DNA from: an uncultured Prevotellaceae bacterium
GTDB lineage: Bacteria > Bacteroidota > Bacteroidia > Bacteroidales > Bacteroidaceae
Length of the DNA: 8,762 bases
Assembly: GCA_937902455.1 (NCBI GenBank)
Contig: CALELI010000166.1
Span: 1-8,762, forward strand
Reading direction: 5' to 3'
Part shown: positions 6,030-8,762 of the stretch, one piece after another
Position numbering within the stretch: position 1 is the stretch's first letter
Layout: each line of letters begins with the position of its first letter
Translations under genes and position numbers: made by a program
Notes under the pieces: model-generated
What the model saw: only the letters and a program-made list of their open reading frames with translations
Told to the model about the DNA's origin: nothing
Databases searched by the model: none

Positions 6030-6878
6030 ATGGCATTAATATTCGACATAAAGCGATTCTCCATCAACGACGGACCAGGCATACGGACCACCATCTTCAT
6101 GAAAGGCTGTCCGCTCAGATGTCGCTGGTGCCACAATCCCGAAGGTCTCCAAAGCGAGGCACAGATGCTCTTCACGAAGAAGAAATGCATTGGTTGCGGT
6201 ACTTGCAGAGGCCTTTCCGATGAAGAGGCAGCCAGGGAATGTCCGACCCTTGCCCGTCAGATTTCAGGCAGAGAATGGCCTATGGACGAACTGATGGCCG
6301 TAATCGAGAAGGAACGCAAGGTGATGGAAGACAGTCAGGGCGGAGTGACCGTAAGCGGCGGTGAGCCGTTCATGCACCCCGACTACCTACTGCAACTCCT
6401 CGAAGAACTGGGAAAGAGGAAATTCCACAGATGTGTGGACACCACACTCTTCACCGACAGGACATGGCTGGAAAAGGTGGCAAGGCAATGTGAACTGTTC
6501 CTCGTAGACCTGAAACACACCGACCCAGCAGTCCACAAGGAGTTCACGGGAGTGACGAACGAAAGGATAATAGAGAATATCTCCCTCGTTGCCGAGATGG
6601 AGCATCCTTACTGGATTCGAATCCCCCTCATCGAAGGTGTGAATGCCGATGACAAGAATATCGAAGCCTCAGCCATGTTCCTTGCCTCGCTGAAGAAGCA
6701 GCCTGATATAATCAACCTGCTCCCTTACCACAATATCGGTATGGGTAAGCTGGAAAAACTGACGGTGAATCCCGACCATCTGAATGCCGAGGAATTCAGC
6801 GCACCTACAGAGGAACGCCAGCAGTATCTGCTGGAAATTTTCAGAAAATATGAATTAAAAACAATAATAGGAGGATGA
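6030..6878 (+). CDS. Glycyl radical enzyme activating enzyme (radical SAM), partner of HypD
   Basis: A 282-residue radical SAM activase that should abstract hydrogen from G774 of the neighbouring dehydratase to create its glycyl radical. The N-terminus MALIFDIKRFSINDGPGIRT is typical of the family. C27, C31 and C34 form the CxxxCxxC site for the SAM-bound 4Fe-4S cluster, and GGVTVSGGEP (104-113) is the SAM-binding segment. The ferredoxin-like insert is short: C53, C56, C59 and C71 could hold one auxiliary cluster, whereas activases of this class commonly carry eight cysteines for two. The protein is also a little shorter than the usual 295-315 residues. It starts 22 bp after the dehydratase stop with no promoter consensus between, so the pair should be co-transcribed. 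Its stop overlaps the argS start. Activase identity is firm; HypD as target is inferred from adjacency. Confidence 0.92.
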   Translation: MALIFDIKRFSINDGPGIRTTIFMKGCPLRCRWCHNPEGLQSEAQMLFTKKKCIGCGTCRGLSDEEAARECPTLARQISGREWPMDELMAVIEKERKVMEDSQGGVTVSGGEPFMHPDYLLQLLEELGKRKFHRCVDTTLFTDRTWLEKVARQCELFLVDLKHTDPAVHKEFTGVTNERIIENISLVAEMEHPYWIRIPLIEGVNADDKNIEASAMFLASLKKQPDIINLLPYHNIGMGKLEKLTVNPDHLNAEEFSAPTEERQQYLLEIFRKYELKTIIGG

Positions 6879-8620
6879 TGGAAAATAAAATCATTGCAGC
6901 CGTACAGGCTGGACTTAAAGAACTTTATGGAGCAGATGTACCTGCACAGCAGATTCAATTACAAAATACCCGCGCGGAATTTCAGGGACACGTGACTGTC
7001 GTCACCTTCCCGTTCCTCAGAATGTCGAAGACAGGTCCTGAACAGACAGGTCAGGCCATAGGAGAATATCTTCTCAAGGTCGTTCCCGACGTGGTGACCG
7101 ACTTCAATGTCATCAAGGGATTCCTCAATCTCGTCATCTCAGGTAAGTGCTGGATAGATGAACTGAAGTCCGTCACATGCAGTCAGGAGCCAGAGAATGC
7201 CGACAAGCCGCTCGTGATGATAGAGTTCTCGTCTCCGAACACCAACAAGCCCCTCCATCTCGGTCACGTACGTAATAACCTCCTCGGCGAGGCCCTCTCA
7301 CGTATCGTGAAGGCTTGTGGGAACACCGTAGTGAAGACGAACATCGTCAACGACCGTGGAATCCACATCTGCAAGTCGATGCTTGCATGGCAGAAATGGG
7401 GCAACGGCGAGACTCCGGAATCATCTGGCAAGAAAGGTGACCACCTCATCGGTGACTATTACGTACTCTTCGACAAGAAGAACAAGGAACAGGAGAAGGA
7501 CCTCCCTGAAGGTGAGGAGACTCCACTGATGAAGGAAGCCCGCGAGATGCTGGTGAAGTGGGAACAGGGCGACAAGGAGGTGCGTGGCCTCTGGGAGATG
7601 ATGAACAACTGGGTGTATGCCGGTTTCGACGAAACCTATGAGACTCTCGGAGTATCGTTCGACAAAATCTACTACGAGTCACAGACATATCTCGTAGGCA
7701 AGGACCTCGTGCTTAAGGGACTCGATGAAGGGCTCTTCTATCGTCGTGACGACGGCAGTGTATGGGCAGACCTCACTAAGGACGGACTTGACGAGAAACT
7801 CCTCCTCCGTAGCGACGGCACATCGGTCTACATGACTCAAGACATCGGTACAGCCAATCTTCGCTTCAAGGACTATCCAATAGATAAGATGATATACGTA
7901 GTAGGCAACGAGCAGAACTACCACTTCCAAGTGCTCAGCATACTCCTTGACCGTCTTGGATTCAAGTGGGGCAAGGACCTCGTGCATTTCTCATACGGAA
8001 TGGTGGAACTCCCTAACGGCAAGATGAAGAGCCGCGAAGGAACAGTAGTCGATGCCGACGACCTTGTTGCCACTATGGTAGAGGATGCCTACAATGTGTC
8101 GAAGGAACTCAGCAAGAATGCTGACATCCCTGAGGCTGAGGCTCGAGAGATTGCCCGCAAAGTCGGACTGGGAGCACTCAAGTACTTCATCCTCAAGGTT
8201 GATGCACGCAAGAATATGTTGTTCAATCCAGCAGAGAGCATTGACTTCAACGGCAATACCGGACCGTTCATCCAATACACCTATGCCCGTATACAGTCCA
8301 TCCTGCGTAAGTCAGGAGTCGAGACACTCTCTCTCGAGGGAGCAGCAGAGGTCAACGAGAAGGAAATTGCCCTCATACAGAAACTCAAGGCATATCGTCC
8401 GACAGTATTGCAGGCAGGCAAGGAATATAATCCGTCACTCATCGCTAACTACTGCTACGAACTGACAAAGGAATTCAACCAGTTCTACCATGACTACAGC
8501 ATCCTCAATGCTGATACAGACAGTCAGCGCCAGTTCCGACTCTATCTCGCCAAGTCAGTTGCCGATGTCATCCGCAACGGAATGTACCTGTTAGGTATCG
8601 AAATGCCTGAGAGAATGTAA
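6875..8620 (+). CDS. argS: Arginyl-tRNA synthetase
   Basis: A 581-residue class I aminoacyl-tRNA synthetase, close to the usual 550-590, that charges tRNA-Arg using ATP. The N-terminal tRNA-recognition domain spans about 1-105. The HIGH signature is HLGH (128-131) within SSPNTNKPLHLGHVRNN. The KMSKS-loop equivalent is KMKSREG (383-389), a variant consistent with the relaxed loop in many ArgRS. The helical anticodon-binding domain fills about 460-581 and ends in GIEMPERM. Two start codons lie in tandem: ATG 6875 overlaps the activase stop (ATGA), and ATG 6878 gives a protein one residue shorter. AGGAGG (6869-6874) abuts the first ATG and lies 3 nt before the second, closer than the usual spacing. 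I see no promoter consensus in the end of the activase gene, so expression probably depends on the hypD operon or translational coupling. Confidence 0.97.
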   Translation: MMENKIIAAVQAGLKELYGADVPAQQIQLQNTRAEFQGHVTVVTFPFLRMSKTGPEQTGQAIGEYLLKVVPDVVTDFNVIKGFLNLVISGKCWIDELKSVTCSQEPENADKPLVMIEFSSPNTNKPLHLGHVRNNLLGEALSRIVKACGNTVVKTNIVNDRGIHICKSMLAWQKWGNGETPESSGKKGDHLIGDYYVLFDKKNKEQEKDLPEGEETPLMKEAREMLVKWEQGDKEVRGLWEMMNNWVYAGFDETYETLGVSFDKIYYESQTYLVGKDLVLKGLDEGLFYRRDDGSVWADLTKDGLDEKLLLRSDGTSVYMTQDIGTANLRFKDYPIDKMIYVVGNEQNYHFQVLSILLDRLGFKWGKDLVHFSYGMVELPNGKMKSREGTVVDADDLVATMVEDAYNVSKELSKNADIPEAEAREIARKVGLGALKYFILKVDARKNMLFNPAESIDFNGNTGPFIQYTYARIQSILRKSGVETLSLEGAAEVNEKEIALIQKLKAYRPTVLQAGKEYNPSLIANYCYELTKEFNQFYHDYSILNADTDSQRQFRLYLAKSVADVIRNGMYLLGIEMPERM

Positions 8621-8681
8621 AGACCTCACTACGTTCGGAGTGATGGTTCGACAAGCTCACCAACCAAGTGAAAAATGAATT
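8621..8681 (+). other. Short intergenic stretch with small inverted repeats
   Basis: The 61 bp between argS and the next gene hold two small inverted repeats: CACT (8627-8630) with AGTG (8639-8642), and GGTT (8645-8648) with AACC (8662-8665). Neither is followed by a T-tract, so an intrinsic terminator is not supported. No TAnnTTTG promoter element is present. A five-codon open frame at 8675-8689 overlaps the downstream start and is probably meaningless. Confidence 0.35.
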
Positions 8682-8762
8682 ATGAATAATACAGAGGCGT
8701 TATGTGTGGATGCTGCGTGTAGCGGCAATCCAGGGAAAATGGAGTATCAGGGAATCCATATC
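8682..8762 (+). CDS. Ribonuclease H-like protein, N-terminal fragment
   Basis: The frame opens at ATG 8682-8684 and stays open for 27 codons to the window edge. It contains VDAACSGNPG (residues 9-18), the first strand of the RNase HI fold with the first metal-binding aspartate at D10, followed by KMEYQGIHI. The Bacteroidetes form has this Met-Glu-Tyr segment where E. coli RNase HI has a glycine-rich GPGGYG turn. Such enzymes cut the RNA strand of RNA-DNA hybrids, for example R-loops and primers. The other acidic catalytic residues lie beyond the window, so activity cannot be confirmed. It starts 61 bp after argS on the same strand with no visible promoter and could be read from the same transcript. 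Confidence 0.75.
   Translation, partial: MNNTEALCVDAACSGNPGKMEYQGIHI

Overview
The window looks like chromosomal DNA of a Bacteroidales bacterium, probably Prevotella or a close relative. Three sequence signs point there. The promoters fit the Bacteroidetes form (TAnnTTTG at -7 with a T-rich -33 element 19 nt upstream), classical Shine-Dalgarno sites are nearly absent, and the proteins include a DUF4294-like exported protein and a Bacteroidetes-type RNase H start. The genus is an inference.

Layout. At 1-342 lies the 3' end of a family 16 glycoside hydrolase (+). It converges on a membrane-anchored YpfJ-type zinc metallopeptidase (356-1234, -). A 350-bp divergent region follows. It holds a promoter for each direction and, downstream of the + promoter, an AUG-free leader of about 160 nt with a long hairpin whose 5' arm is repeated after it. 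That leader precedes an isolated GT4-type glycosyltransferase (1585-2643, +). Next come a twelve-copy 7-bp tandem repeat (2651-2741) and a secreted DUF4294-like protein (2784-3446, +).

The metabolic core is 3608-6878: a glycyl radical enzyme that matches trans-4-hydroxy-L-proline dehydratase (HypD) at every active-site residue I can recall, followed 22 bp later by its radical SAM activating enzyme. Together they should dehydrate trans-4-hydroxyproline, abundant in collagen and some plant glycoproteins, to pyrroline-5-carboxylate, which a ProC reductase encoded elsewhere would turn into proline. The activase gene overlaps argS (arginyl-tRNA synthetase, 6875-8620) by 4 bp, so a strictly anaerobic catabolic pair appears to be transcribed with an essential translation gene. 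An RNase H-like gene starts at 8682 and runs off the window.

I see no mobile element, CRISPR array, tRNA, rRNA or obvious new multi-gene system. The most unusual feature is the structured, arm-duplicated leader at 1419-1542. Next are the hypD-activase-argS arrangement and the activase's reduced auxiliary iron-sulfur domain.
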